Of a DNA stretch of 64,000 nucleotides, positions 32,665 through 44,470 are shown piece by piece (position 1 is the stretch's first letter; each line of letters opens with the position of its first letter). The notes beneath the pieces were generated by a model. It searched no databases, was not told the origin of the DNA, and worked only from the letters and a program-made list of their open reading frames with translations. Source of the stretch: Metallyticus violacea (taxonomy: Eukaryota; Arthropoda; Insecta; Mantodea; Metallyticidae); the NCBI GenBank assembly GCA_030762175.1, contig CM060833.1:160057501-160121500 (forward strand). The letters run 5' to 3'. Made by a program: the position numbers and the translations under genes.

Positions 32665-33369
32665 AATATATATCTATAAAAATTAAGAAAGTTATGGTAT
32701 GTATTTATTCGCTGTTATAAATATTTAATTCCTACTTTTTAATCGTCTATAACAAAATTAATTTTGCAAGAAAAGACGTGTTTATTAATCTTCATGCCGC
32801 CTTGGAAATTGTGTGAAGTTTCTGTGAGAGACCGGCCGAGCCACTGAAGTGGCCTACAAGTTACGGCTATATCCAATAGATGGCGAAGGAAGCAAATATT
32901 AGGAAAGTATACTACCTTAATAATCGCCAATAACGAATTTTCATAAGGGAATAATTTGAACTCTGAGTACAGAAAGTAGAAGTGCTGTTACTGTTGATAC
33001 TTTTATAATTATTAACTTGTAATATATAATATTTTTGTGTGTTATAATTTACAATAACATTTGATAACCTAGAAGGTATCATTGATCGAAGCTTGATTGA
33101 AACTTGCCGGAGGTAAAAATATTTACGTATCGTGTGACGTCACTACACGAGTCTGAGCGTGTTTTCATGTTTCTGGTTGATTGTAGTAAATCTTTATTTC
33201 GAAAAAGTGTATGCCTCAGTTCATCTCCTAAGTTTGTGGAAGAGATAATGCACACTTCTTAAAGATGCTGTGTATCTTGTAGTCTGTTACCAAATAAATT
33301 AAAAATAAATGAACCCTCGTTTCGAGCAAATAAAAATGTGAGTTTGATATGAGCGAGAAGGACTTTACC
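32665..33369. other. Unique AT-rich DNA
   Basis: No gene seen. A palindromic CRE-type site TGACGTCA lies at 33135-33142. Confidence 0.45.
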
Positions 33370-33552
33370 GCCACAAGTGGCCGAGGTCGTTAAGGCGTGC
33401 ACTCGTGAGTGGGAGATCTGGGGTTCGAATCCCACCAGGACTGTCCTCCCTGACTGGGGTTTATTCCCGGGTTTCCTCAGTCCTCATAAATGGCAAATGC
33501 CGGGAAGGTACCCTAAACTTAGGCCTGGAACGCTTCCTAAAAAAAGTCCTTG
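33370..33552 (+). mobile_element. SINE-A, 3'-truncated
   Basis: The head GCCACAAGTGGCCGAGGTCG is followed by the B box GGGGTTCGAATCCC and the body to CTTAGGCCTGGAACGCTTCC. The tail unit with GGCGTTAAACACTA is absent. Confidence 0.9.
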
Positions 33553-33689
33553 AACTTTTGGGCATCCCCCCTGGCATGACGACATTGTAGCAGACTATCA
33601 GACCGGTGGTTATGGTGCGTCAGTGGGGTTCTTAAACCCCATGTTTAAATTAAAAAGAATCGGCGATAGCGTAAATGAGTTCACCTGGC

Positions 33690-33976
33690 GTCGGTGCTGG
33701 TGGTGTAGTGGTAACCATACTTGTCTTCTAAACCCAAGATCTCGGGTTCGATTCCGGCCGGGATCGATGGATTTTTTCTGGCGTAAACATCCTAAGTATG
33801 GCTTCCTTCGGAAGGGAAGTAAAGCCGTGGGTTCCGTGTCTTAACATTTACGGCACGATAAAGAACCTCAAACCTGAAAGAGAGGCCTCTGAGCAAAATT
33901 TGTCGTCCGTTTTACATCCTGAATTGAATGGGACGCTGATAACCTGAGCTGTTAATAAACCGAATAAAAAAAAAGT
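33690..33976 (+). mobile_element. SINE-B
   Basis: A full-length copy with head GGTGCTGGTGGTGTAGTGGT, anticodon-region TCTTCTAAACCC, B box GGGTTCGATTCCGGCC, and an A-rich tail at 33966-33974. Confidence 0.93.
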
Positions 33977-34590
33977 TCTTGGTGTCTTAAAGCTATCTTG
34001 CATTTATATGCTCAAGGTAAGGAAAAACTCCGAAAAAAAATCCCAAACAACTTGAAGGTCGAGAATCGAACGCAGGACCTCCGTATTAATATCACAAGAC
34101 TACGCAAACGATCATTATCGGGGAATGTGGCATATTCATTTTCGGTAGACACAAGTGATCGGGAAGGATGGATGATCTATTAGTCGGCACATAGTTTTGT
34201 TTCATGATTAGGAATAAACTGACACAGAATCATAAAATGTCTAAAGCACACAGCTAGTCTTGTCATACAATAGCCTTTATAAATAAATGTCTTGGCAATA
34301 TACGAGTATTATTTAACAATTTTATAAATATTGTTAATTGTGATTTGAATTCAGCACAAACTATTTGGGATAACTTTATCAGAACTAGTTGCAGAATTAT
34401 AGTTCGTTTTGCAAACATTTGTTATACTTTATTAAACAAAATTAATTATAAAAAGTGTCATATTTCATAGATTTTTAACCCTAATAGAGTGAAGACGGGC
34501 CACAAATATTCTAAGGGGACTTGTTGTTTCTGCAATGAGGTCATTTTCAAGGTCTACAGGCGTATTAGACTCAGGTGACGGAGATTTGCG
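33977..34590. other. Unique AT-rich DNA
   Basis: The minus strand at about 34050-34085 has a B-box-like GCGTTCGATTCTCGAC, perhaps an old tRNA-derived head; otherwise featureless. Confidence 0.4.
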
Positions 34591-34670
34591 GCAGGGCAGG
34601 GTAGCTCAAATGTAAAGAGCCTAGGTACCGTAAGCCGAAGATCTATGGCTCCAGTCCCGTCCACGACTTC
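34591..34670 (+). mobile_element. tRNA-like SINE head of a fourth type
   Basis: GGGTAGCTCAAATGTAAAGA resembles an A box plus D arm, and TATGGCTCCAGTCCCGTC about 35 bp later resembles a B box and acceptor end. It differs from SINE-A and -B heads. No body defined, and the anticodon arm does not fold convincingly, so it is not called a tRNA gene. Confidence 0.4.
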
Positions 34671-34997
34671 GAATTTTCTCCATCCAACTCTATTTCCAAA
34701 AAGTTGTTTAGATCATTTAAGTCACCTAAGAACTAACATCATTTTAATTGGTTTATTTCCTGGGTCTCTTCATAATTGCCGTTCACAAAATGTCAGTTTA
34801 CGATATTTTCTCTATACTGTGGTACTGTTTTCTTATTAAGGTAAGTAATAATAACAGGCTTTTATTGTGACAATTTACAATACACAAATATAAATATAAC
34901 CCTCGCTTGGGTCTTACGGTCGTACATACGAATTTCGACCTTTTAACAAAAGAAAGGTAACATTAATTTCTATGAATACTTTCATATACATACATAA

Positions 34998-35856
34998 ACC
35001 GAGGGTGCAAAAAAATGTACACACACTTTTACAGTAGATATCTATTTAGTATATTGCAAAGTTAGACCAAAACAACAGTAATGTGTAGTATGATGTTCTG
35101 TAAACAGATGTGACTCACATACATTATGATAGCGTTGCTACGTGAAAGGTAAGTCAACAATGAACAAATGAAGTCAAGATTATAGTATGATGTTCTGTAA
35201 ACGGATGTGACTCACATTACGTTATACTAGCATTGCTACAACAAAATGAAGCCAATTATCGTTTGAATAACGGAAAGCAATTTTAAAGTAGTATTGATAA
35301 AACTGAGAATGTTGTTGAAGTTCAAAGGCAATGGAGACATGTGACAGAGCAGAACAGTCAACGCGAGTAACAATTCCATCTTATCTGCCATTCATACTCT
35401 ATGGAAAGGAGGAATTTTACTTCCAACAGGATGGTACACCATCACATTATCACCGAGATGTATGTACTTACCTTGATGACAATCTTCCAAGCCACTGGAT
35501 AGAACGAAGAGGTCCGATTGAGTTTCCATCGCGTTCTCCGGATTTAACGCCGTTGGACTTCTACCTATGGGGAACTCTTAAGGATGTTGTATACTGTAGA
35601 AAATCAGCTACACTGGCAGCGCTTCGGGAAGCATTGGAAAGGGCATGTGCTGCAATCGCAGAGGACCCTTTCGCAAACGTTGCTCAATCAGCTGTTCAAC
35701 GTACTCAGAAGTGTATCGACGCATTTTGAGCAACTGTTGTAACTGTAAAAGTCTAAGATGATTAGTGCTCATCATTTTGTGTTTGTGTGAATTCAATTTT
35801 GTTAACACCGTTTTTTTCTTTGCTTGAAAGGTGTATACAGTTCCCTCTCTATACAA
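34998..35856 (+). mobile_element. DD41D Tc1/mariner deletion derivative, copy 3
   Basis: Begins CCGAGGGTGCAAAAAAATGT and ends near GTGTATACAGTTCCCTCTCT. The coding remnant keeps both the second Asp (FYFQQDGTPSHY) and the third (SPDLTPLDFYLWG), with 41 residues between them, which is the basis for the DD41D call. An internal deletion joins the N-terminal TRVTI to PSYLPFILYGKEEF, removing the region around the first Asp. A SINE-A begins 17 bp beyond its right end. Confidence 0.87.
35331..35729 (+). pseudogene. DD41D transposase C-terminal half
   Basis: A 132-codon open frame, the best catalytic remnant of this family here: EFYFQQDGTPSHYHRDVCTY, HWIERRGPIEFPSRS, PDLTPLDFYLWGTLKDVVYC and a terminal VQRTQKCIDAF. 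The first catalytic Asp and most of the DNA-binding domain are lost. Confidence 0.8.
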
Positions 35857-35873
35857 ACAAACACACCAGTAAA

Positions 35874-36119
35874 CACCGCCGAGGTCGCTAAAGCGTGGAC
35901 TCGTGAGCGGGAGTTCTGGGGCTCGATTCCCACCAGGATTGCCCTTCCCGACTGAGATTTTTTCCAGGTTTTCAGCATTTCTCATAAATGGTAACTAATG
36001 TCGGGGAGGTACGCTTTTTTCCTTAAAAAAATCCTTTCCCAATTTATCATTTCATCTCATGTATCATCACTGTCCACCGCTTATGGTGCCTCAGTAGTAA
36101 AAGCGGGCGTTAAACACTA
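35874..36119 (+). mobile_element. SINE-A
   Basis: The slightly truncated head starts at CACCGCCGAGGTCGCTAAAG; the B box is GGGGCTCGATTCCC; the tail ends at GGGCGTTAAACACTATT. Confidence 0.92.
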
Positions 36120-36304
36120 TTGGGGTGGGGGGAAACAATAATATCGCATCATATATAACAATATATATGTATTAGCATCATATTTTCTATGAATAATTTC
36201 ATATACATATATACAAACATGCTAATTATTTTATCATTTAATGTTCTTAGATGGATTGTAGAAGTTGTGATGTTAATTAAAGGGGCTTTACTGTTCTCAA
36301 CTTT

Positions 36305-36305
36305 C

Positions 36306-36380
<75 letters not shown>
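36305..36380. repeat. (ATT)n microsatellite
   Basis: About 75 bp of ATT triplets; it encodes poly-Ile frames on both strands. Confidence 0.97.
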
Positions 36381-36929
36381 TTATTGTAGGACGTTGGAAA
36401 AAGTGAAAGGAAACACCGAAAACTGCAATGTATCTTTGCTTGTTTTGTGTGAAGGTATTTTGAAAGTAAATGCATGATCAATACCTCAAATTTTTTTCTA
36501 AAATCGTAGCCAGAAATTTACTACGAAACTGTGGTAACATATTTTTAGCAATGCATTAAGCTAATTATAAAGCATCGCTGTTAAACGATAAATATTTATG
36601 TTCGTTTTGGACATAAAAATGTTTTAATCACGCTTAAGTCGTAACCATTGCATGAAATATGAATCTGACAACGCGGAAGATTTGCCGCGAAAATAACGTC
36701 ATATGCAGCGGAGTCAATGCCTGTAATGGAACGTGTAGGCTGACGGGAGCTGCTCTGTGATTTGTTGCCGGAAATAAGAGCGTTTCGACTATAGCGCTGC
36801 CGAAGAACTCCCTGTTAAACATAACAAAAAACCGCAGTAAATGCTTACATACACAAAAATTAATTTAAAATTACAAAATTTAACATATTATAACTATTTA
36901 AATAGTTTCAACGTTTATACTGTTGTGTT
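36381..36929. other. Unique DNA
   Basis: No recognised gene. A modestly GC-richer patch lies at 36660-36800. Confidence 0.45.
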
Positions 36930-37172
36930 ATCACAGGCGGTGGACACTGATGATATATGAGATGATATGATAAATTGGGAAAGGGTTTTTTTTAAGGAAG
37001 GAAGCGTCCCAGACTTAAGTTAGGGTACCTTCCCAGCATTTGCCATTTATGAGGACCGAGGAAAATCCGGAAAAGGAAAATTCACCCATGGAGAACGATG
37101 CAGACGGGAATCGAACCCCAGCTCTCCTTCTTATGAGTACGTGCCTTAACGACCTCGGGCACCCTTGTCGGT
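36930..37172 (-). mobile_element. SINE-A, tail-truncated
   Basis: Starts inside the tail unit at TCACAGGCGGTGGACACTGA, so the last 25 or so bases of the element are missing. The head ends GGCACCCTTGTCGGT. Diverged. Confidence 0.88.
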
Positions 37173-37259
37173 ATTACAACTAATACATTACTGACCTAAA
37201 AATGACAAGTATGCTCTGTAATGTTTAAATATTAAATTCTGTAACAGCCAAATAGCGCG

Positions 37260-37319
37260 TAAAAACTTAGATAATATCCACCACAATGGTTAGGTTAGGT
37301 TAGGTTAGTTAAAAACTTA
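37260..37319. repeat. Interstitial TTAGG telomere-type block flanked by direct repeats
   Basis: (TTAGG)3TTAG at 37290-37308 is the arthropod telomere unit. It sits in a 40-bp segment flanked by identical 10-mers TAAAAACTTA at 37260-37269 and 37310-37319. The layout suggests insertion with target duplication or fill-in at a staggered break. Confidence 0.85.
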
Positions 37320-38388
37320 CAATACGAGGAAATATCTTCATTGTAACATTTTATTTATTAATGTAGATATTGTCATATATAATTGGCAGAATTTTCAGTT
37401 GCAGATTATTTTTATTTACAATGATACAATATAGGAAAATAGAAAATAATAGAATAATAGCTTCCTCAGATACCTATTTAATATAAATATGTGAACAGTA
37501 CAAATTGTTTTGAAATCAAAAGCTGGTTGCACTGACAACTAAACGCCTGTGGCATGTTTTGCCCCACATGGACAGAGTTTTCTTGGAATTAGCACGCTGG
37601 CTTGCACTGCAAAATCATTTCCGGCACGGTGCATTAACAAACAGCATGTGATTAGGCACTCTGCCAAAGAAGTGAACCGTGCCAGTGGCGGCTAGTGCTG
37701 TTTACAGAGAGCAATGACATGAATATTTTATGCTTAAATTCTTTCCCATCTCAACTTCCGCACAGCAAATGAGATTTCATTTTCCAGTTCACATCTTTAT
37801 TTATCATTATTTGCTGTTTATCTGATGACAGGAGTTAATTTTTCAGACGAATTAATAAATGCTTTGAGTAACGATGCTGCATCTGTGAAAATGATGTTTA
37901 CAGCTATAATGCGGGTAATTACATTACATGAAGAGTAAAAAAATAGTTACCTGACTTTAGTAACACCATAATACGCAGTAAAGTTTATGTTGACAAGTAA
38001 TGAAAGAGTAAAAGTTAATTGGGCATTGTGTAGAAAAATAACATAAAAGTCAGCCATTGTTTTATGAGCCTGGTTATAGAATTGTAAATGTAGTATTAGA
38101 AGGTAGCAGTCAATTAATTACATAATACTTATGCAACAATCTATGAGCCTATGTAATAACACTAGAAAAACGAGGTAAATGCATAATATATTCTTAGGAA
38201 ACCAATTAAAAATAATTAACACCAATAACAAATAGCAGAGGTACAACGGAATTCAAAAACTAGTAGAGCCGCAGGTAAAACGCAACATTAATCCTTTAAA
38301 TGCTTTGAGACATTGTAGAAAAATTGAAAGCACAAACACAACAGAAAAAAAAATGTAATTAGGGATAATGAAAATTGTAAATTGCACA
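37320..38388. other. Unique AT-rich DNA
   Basis: No gene or repeat recognised. Confidence 0.45.
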
Positions 38389-38447
38389 GGATTCAGCCCG
38401 CAAGAAGGCAAGTATAGTTACCACTACACCACCAGGACCGACATTTT
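38389..38447 (-). mobile_element. SINE-B head fragment
   Basis: The minus strand reads GTCGGTCCTGGTGGTGTAGT then GGTAACTATACTTGCC and stops matching after the anticodon region. Only the 5' half of the tRNA-like head remains. Confidence 0.75.
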
Positions 38448-38609
38448 GGATGCTGTTTGCTATCCTAGACCAAGAAATATATAATGTAATGTGCATTCCT
38501 ATATGAAATGCATTAAACGTACGTGAACGTGTTTTTGAAAAGCTGTATATATTCTGCTAGGAAATATCATATGGAAAAAATTAGGCATAAATATTAATCG
38601 TTCTTTTTT

Positions 38610-38865
38610 TAATAGGGCTAACGCCCGTTTTTACTACAGAGGCACCACAGGCGATGGACACTGATGATACATGAGATGATATATTGGGAAAGGATTTTTA
38701 AGGAAGGAATCGTTCCAGGCCTAAGTTTAGGGTACTTACCCGGCATTTGCCATTTATGAGGACTGAGGAAAACCTGGGAAAAAACCTGTCAGGGAGGACG
38801 GTCCTGGTGGATTTGGAACCCTTTCAGGAGTCCGCGCCTTAACGATCTCGGCCACTCGTGGCGGT
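38610..38865 (-). mobile_element. SINE-A with target duplication
   Basis: Reverse orientation, with a short poly-T at left and head ending CCACTCGTGGCGGT. The target ATTAATCGT is present exactly at 38593-38601 and 38870-38878. Confidence 0.93.
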
Positions 38866-38878
38866 AAACATTAATCGT

Positions 38879-39428
38879 AAACACTTTAACATGAGGTTTA
38901 GCTAAGTAAGATATGATAATATATTCACGTGTTATAGCCGTAGACGACCTACAAAAAAGATTTTATTCTTCAAAAAACATCACAAAATGCAAGCTGTTTA
39001 ATGAAAACTATACACTTTAATAGTAGGTATCATTTTTTAAAATGCAATTAATTAGGAATACTTCCTTTATCCTCTTTTTGAGTGTATCTTAATTTTTATT
39101 TGAAGGAGGCAATTGCTAAAGCTACTTTCCATAGAAGTCTTTAATTTAATGGCGACATCAACCAGTACATTCATTTGGGTTTGGTGGCTGTCTTAAAGTG
39201 TTTCTATCCCAGACGCTCTATCTGGGAGTTAACTTAATAGGATTCGTGGGAAAGAAGTTCCTATTTATTTGGTTCAACTGATAATTAAGTTTTCGGTATG
39301 CGCAATTTATCTTGAGCAGACTTTCTTATATTGTTGAAGCTTTAAATGATGTTTCCGAATCAGTGACACTCATGTTTATTCTGAAAATTAGCTACCTTAC
39401 ACTAATACCGTATTCCTCAGTAACTCAG
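38879..39428. other. Unique AT-rich DNA
   Basis: Nothing recognised. Confidence 0.45.
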
Positions 39429-39588
39429 TCAGTCCTGGTGGTGTACATTTACGGCACGATAAAGAACCTCAAGCCTGAAAGAGTGGCCTCTGAGCAAAAT
39501 TTGTCGGCCGTTTCACGCCCTGAATTGAATGGGACGCTGATGACCTGTGATGTTAAAGAGCGTCCATAAATAAACCAAATCAAAGGAA
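39429..39588 (+). mobile_element. SINE-B with internal deletion
   Basis: The head GTCCTGGTGGTGTA joins directly to CATTTACGGCACGATAAAGA, skipping the B box and about 130 bp. GTA is shared by both breakpoints, consistent with microhomology. Body and A-rich tail follow. Confidence 0.9.
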
Positions 39589-39889
39589 AAGTAAAACCTC
39601 AATAACTCATTAGCATGTAGGTATTAAAATGAATCAATCAAGCTACAGCTTTCCATAATTTCCATAAATTCTGCTTTCTAAAATGTAAATGAATAAATAC
39701 AGGAAGTAAATTCATTAAATAAGTTTAGTTGTATTCTAATTACATAGAAAACTTTTATTTCGTGATACAAAATGATAATACGCCGTGAAGCATAAGCAGT
39801 ACACAGCTGCACCGAAGCTTGCTAAACTTGACTTTGTGACTGACGAATTTCGTCATGAAAGACAACAAAACGTTCTGGTATCATGTGAC

Positions 39890-40625
39890 CAGGGGGAATA
39901 AAACCTTCTGAAATCTACAGCAGAATGAACATTCAGTTTGGAGACGGTGTTTGAATTGGGGTAATGTGTATGAAAGGGTGGAAAGATTTAAAAAGGGAAA
40001 AAAATGTTAGTAATGAACACCGTAATGGGAGACCAGATTATCATTTACCGAGACAGTGTAACAGCAGATCGAGCATCGAGTCGCTGTTGAAGAAACAGCC
40101 GAAAAATGCAACATTAGTCAGTAATTTTGTCATGCGGGAAGAGGAAAGTCTGTTTCAGATGAGTCCTAAAGCAGGTGTGCTGTGTTCACAAATGTGGGAG
40201 ACATACATCGGTCAGGAGCACTTGGATATCAGCTTCGGGTTGGTTTACCAGAGAGGAAAAGACGGAGGATTCCGCTGGGAAATTAAGCTGGCAATAATCC
40301 TATATTGGTGCACATCCAGGAAAAATAACTTCTGACTGGTGATTGATTTTATGACATATTGTTGAGCCAGTTAAAGTCACGATACGATCGAAACACCGAG
40401 GACTTGCCTAGAAAGGATATTACTGTTATAGGATATTTGTCCCAGTTCGCTGCGGATGCAGTGGATACTTTAAGGTGCTACAGCCCGACTTGCCACCGTT
40501 AATCTTTTACTTACTTAAATATCTGAAAGAACATTTGGAGGTCAGAAGTTTTGCAGATGGTAAACAAGCGGTGCAGAGATAGTTAAAGGTCATAAGAGCT
40601 TTCTTACTGGGGACATCCTAAAGCT
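39890..40625 (+). mobile_element. Heavily decayed mariner-like element
   Basis: The frame at 39964-40335 shows NSRSSIESLLKKQPKNATLV, resembling the mariner second HTH (VxxLIKENRRITLDEVA). An upstream shifted frame reads VYERVERFKKGKK, typical of the mariner N-terminus. Downstream, a different frame (about 40470-40570) reads CYSPTLPPLIFYLLKYLKEH then LEVRSFADGKQAVQ, the decayed YSPDLAPSDFHLFGPLKEHLGG.RFADD block. No termini identified. MAR1 copy 4 begins 15 bp downstream. Confidence 0.6.
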
Positions 40626-40639
40626 TGTTCAGATATACA

Positions 40640-41943
40640 CGAGGGTAGGTTCATAAGTTTCCGGCCTAATCATTTTCTAGGAATGACAAAGACAAAAAGC
40701 TATATTTCACTTTTCAATATACTTACCCTTTATTGCAATACGCTTCTCACATCTTTGAATTAACACTTTAACGTCCCCCCCAAAATATTCAGAAGTCTTG
40801 TCCACAAAATGGGCCTAAAGAGCAACCATCATTTCTTCGTCACACTTAAATTTCCTTCCTCGAAAGTCCGTTCTTCTTGAGTTTTGAGAAGAGGAAATAG
40901 TCACTGGGAGCTACATCTGGGCTGTAGGGCGGATGGTCCATCCCTTTGAAGCCACATTCCTTCACAGCTTCCTTTGTAACAAGAGCTGTGTACAGACGCG
41001 TTGTCGTGGAGAAGGCGAACACCACCACTCAGCTCTCCTCGCCTTTTCTCTTTGGTGGAAGCACGTAGTCTGTGCAGTAGGCCAGCATAGTACTCCCCAT
41101 TTACTGTGGTGTTCCTCTCCTTGAAATCAATGAAGAATATTCCTTCACAGCCCCAAAAGATTGTGGCCAAGATCTTCTTGCTTGGCTAAGTGACCTTGGC
41201 CTTTAGAGGCGGTGCTTCACCAGGTTTACGCCACTCCATTGATTCGATCTCTTTTGGACAAGGAATCTTAGTAGAGGACCTTAGGTTCATCTCCTGTAAC
41301 AATGGTTTGTACAACTTCTCTCTCGTTGCCACGGCAGAGCTTCAAAAATGACTGACAACAGATGACTCGTTGCTGCTTTTGGACTGAGGAAAGAAGTCTA
41401 GGCACCCATCTTGCAGTAACCTTATTCATGTTTACATGTTCATGAATAATTCGAAGAACTGTTGTTTTAGAAAGGCGAAACCTAGCTGGTATTTCTGTAA
41501 CTTTGAGTCGCCGGTCTTCTATAATTTCTCCTTCCATTAAGAAGAGCGATGTGTCCAGGAGTGAGCACCTTCAAGGGCCGATTCGCAAGCTCTTCGTCTT
41601 CAATGCTTTCTCGACTCATTCGAAAAAGCTTGGTTCATTCTTTTACGGTAGAATATGAAGGGATGTTTCCCCATATACATCGTCCAATCGCTGTTTCATT
41701 TCATTTGGAGCAAGTCCTTCTTTTGTGAGGAACTTAATAACAGCTTGATAATCCATTTTGAACATGTTACAGTGTTCTACACATAGCCTTCTTTAAGCAA
41801 CTATATCTGAACAACTGAACACAGCGGAACGGAAGTTATAGCTGCAATTATTTACTTAACAGATAAGATATAACACCAGATAAGTCTTTTGTAAAGGCGA
41901 TAATCCTTATCGGCGAGTCCGGAAACTTATGGACCTACCCTCA
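40640..41943 (-). mobile_element. Full-length MAR1 mariner, copy 4
   Basis: Termini CGAGGGTAGGTTCATAAGTT at 40640 and the complement of GAGGGTAGGTCCATAAGTTT at 41922-41941; TA follows on the right. Minus-strand pieces: HTH frame 41268-41537 ([20 protein letters not shown], ending IVTGDEP with the first catalytic Asp), FWGCEGIFFIDF and LLHDNASVHSS (40901-41170), and YSPDVAPSDYFLF (40846-41028). All three Asp motifs survive but in three frames. Confidence 0.92.
41268..41537 (-). pseudogene. Mariner transposase HTH region and first Asp (MAR1 copy 4)
   Basis: A 90-codon frame from MEGEIIEDRRLKVTEIPARF through the HTH recognition segment to TIVTGDEPKVLY. It contains the first catalytic Asp in the GDE motif. 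Its reading frame is lost before the catalytic core. Confidence 0.8.
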
Positions 41944-41945
41944 TA

Positions 41946-44197
41946 CCAAGTGGGTTGTGAAGCAGGGTGAACTTGAAAAAATGAGGTAGAAACAGTCTCT
42001 GTTTCTGCCTCATATTGTTGTTGTATTGTTATTTATTGTTTTATATTGTTATAAAATACCAATATTAATATCTCCCTCGTTTGTGAGTACATGTGTAGAC
42101 CAGAGCAAAATCACTGGCCTTGTATTTGCTGAATTTCTTCATTTAAATCTGTTTGTTTACATAAATTATCATCATTAAAAATAAAAGTCAATTTAGTTAA
42201 TTAACCCTAACCTTAGTAAAAGCTATATTTATGAACTTTAGCACCAAACTTGCTTAACTTTGAAATTTTAATGCAGAATTTCTTTAGAGTTAAGCGGAAT
42301 GGAAAATATGGATATGTCAAAAATGGACAAATCATTGCATGCTATTTTGCAAAAATAAGTTTAAAATTTTCCAAGAAAATGTAAAATGTGTGGGCTCCTT
42401 AAGTGAAAATGCTATAGAAGCTAAGGAGCAAGGAAATATATTTCACATGTTTAATGTATGTTATGGGAAGTTCTAGAAAAACCCAATCTTCTTGACGATG
42501 AATAATAATTAAAGTCTAGAGCCTGTTATGACGATGTGTCGTGTAAAAACATTTGAAAATAAATGATCTCGACTTGGCATTAATGCTATATTTAGAAGTT
42601 TAACAGTCATCAGAAGTCAAAAAGAAATGTTTGTAAATAAATGAGATTGCTAAAGATAGTAAATATGAATCTACACTGCTATGAAAAAACCAGGGAATAT
42701 TTTCGTTTAATACCAGTGTTATTTGATTTTGTACTTAACCATATAACAGATTATCTTCAAAGCAAAATGACAAATACATTTCATGAGAGAAACTCTATTT
42801 TTAAATAAATAATGTTTGCCTTGTTATATAGTTATTAAAAGTTTAATTCATTATTTTATGTGTTTGTTTCACTTCAACTTTGTACCTTGGTTTAGCAATT
42901 ATATCACCCTCTTTGATCATTTAATGTAAGGGTGAGATTTGCCATTGACAGGAGGCATTAAATCTTTTAAAATTTGACTGTGACAGCTGCTGGATGTTTC
43001 TGGTGATGGATGGCTCTATTCCCTTGAGGTTGTGATTCACCGTTACTACTCAACGTGGAAATCTGTGCTTGTTCATGTCGAGGAATTTTGTCATAGACAT
43101 GAAACAATGATTCGCTTCATTAAATTGATTTTGCGCTGAACTGCTTCTTGAGCAACTGTCGTTGTGCTCAGATTGGATGAACTTTTCCTCTTATTTGGTC
43201 GCTGCGCTTTGGTCAAATTTAATCTCCTTTAATTGCATATGAACATCCATCTCAACTTTTCCCATGGTTCCTCCTATAAAGCGATGTCGCTTTTTCTTCT
43301 CAACCCTGTGCCTTCCTCCTTGCAATGTGGGATCGGACGATATCGCGCATTATAATGAGGCTCTGGCCGTTGTGAGGAGCATAAGGGATAACTTGTGCAG
43401 GAACTTATTCAGAACTTAAACCCGCACTTTCAATGAACAGAAGGGAAGTATGTAAGTCAAAGTTAGCACAGCGCCTTTCCCAAATGACACCTTTGGAGAA
43501 AAGGTACAGGCAATCTATCGCTCCCCAGGTCTTCTCCACACCCTTTCTTTTCCCCCTGGAGAATGTAGGTTGTGTAACGATCTTGGCTCCACTGCTCAAT
43601 TGTCCAATCCACGTGACCTCGGAGAAATTGAAGACTATCTCTTCGGTTACTGTTGAGCTATTTCTAGCCCTGTAGCAATCACTCTTTCTTGTGCTTAAAT
43701 TTGCTTTTCTGAATCTTCTTCTATACATCCATTTGCTAATGTTAACAATGTGTACATATTCCAGGGATTTCTAGTCTCAAATTATCTCTCAAAACTTCCT
43801 AAATTACGAAACAGTCTCTCTAACCGGTGTACACTTAGGGCGCTAAGTTCCCGAAACCAAAACACCTGCAGTTGTTGTTCCTAGCACCCCCGCTCTATTA
43901 CGTTCATCACAAACTAACTCAATAGCTTTTGTACAAATAACAGAGCTCAACGGCACCTGACATCTCGAAACTACAGCAAATACTGAGTGAAAAAGCACTC
44001 TCTGTGCTTTGTTGTATAATCGCAGTAATATTGGATAGGTAGAGGTGTGAGCGTTTGAAAGGCTGCACAAGACACTGCAAAAATACTGCAAAGCGTACAA
44101 AATGTATAAGTGGGTGGCTCTTAGTGTCAAAATTTTTCACATTCCTATTCGTGAATAAGCATACCAAAATAAATTCCAACAACATATTTATTTATTT
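41946..44197. other. Long unique AT-rich stretch
   Basis: No transposon or gene recognised. The minus-strand frame 43405-43728 (107 codons) is the longest and matches nothing I know. Base composition rises in GC around 43280-43680. Confidence 0.45.
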
Positions 44198-44470
44198 ATT
44201 ATTTGGTTTATTTACGGACGGTCTTTAACATCTCAGGTCATCAGCGTCCCATTGAATTCAGGACGTGAAACGGCCGATCAATTTTGCTCAGAGGCCTCTT
44301 CTTTCAGACTTGAGGTTCTTTTACGTGCCGTAAAACACAGGATCCACTGTTTTACTTCTCGTCCGAAGGAACCATACTTAGAACATTTAAGCCCGAAAAA
44401 AGCCATTGACTCTGACCGGTGATCTTGGGTCTAAGAGGCAAGTATTACACTAAGAGCAACACAAGGCATT
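44198..44470 (-). mobile_element. SINE-B
   Basis: Reverse orientation: tail TTTGGTTTATTTACGGACGG on the left, body with GGTCATCAGCGTCCCATTGA, and head at right degenerate from about 44430 on (GGCAAGTATTACACTAAGAG). Confidence 0.88.

Noticed and set aside
37290..37308. True chromosome end
   Set aside because: Only 3.8 TTAGG units, embedded in ordinary DNA with direct repeats on both sides.
43405..43728. 107-codon minus-strand ORF as a gene
   Set aside because: Same reasoning; composition and frame give no family match.
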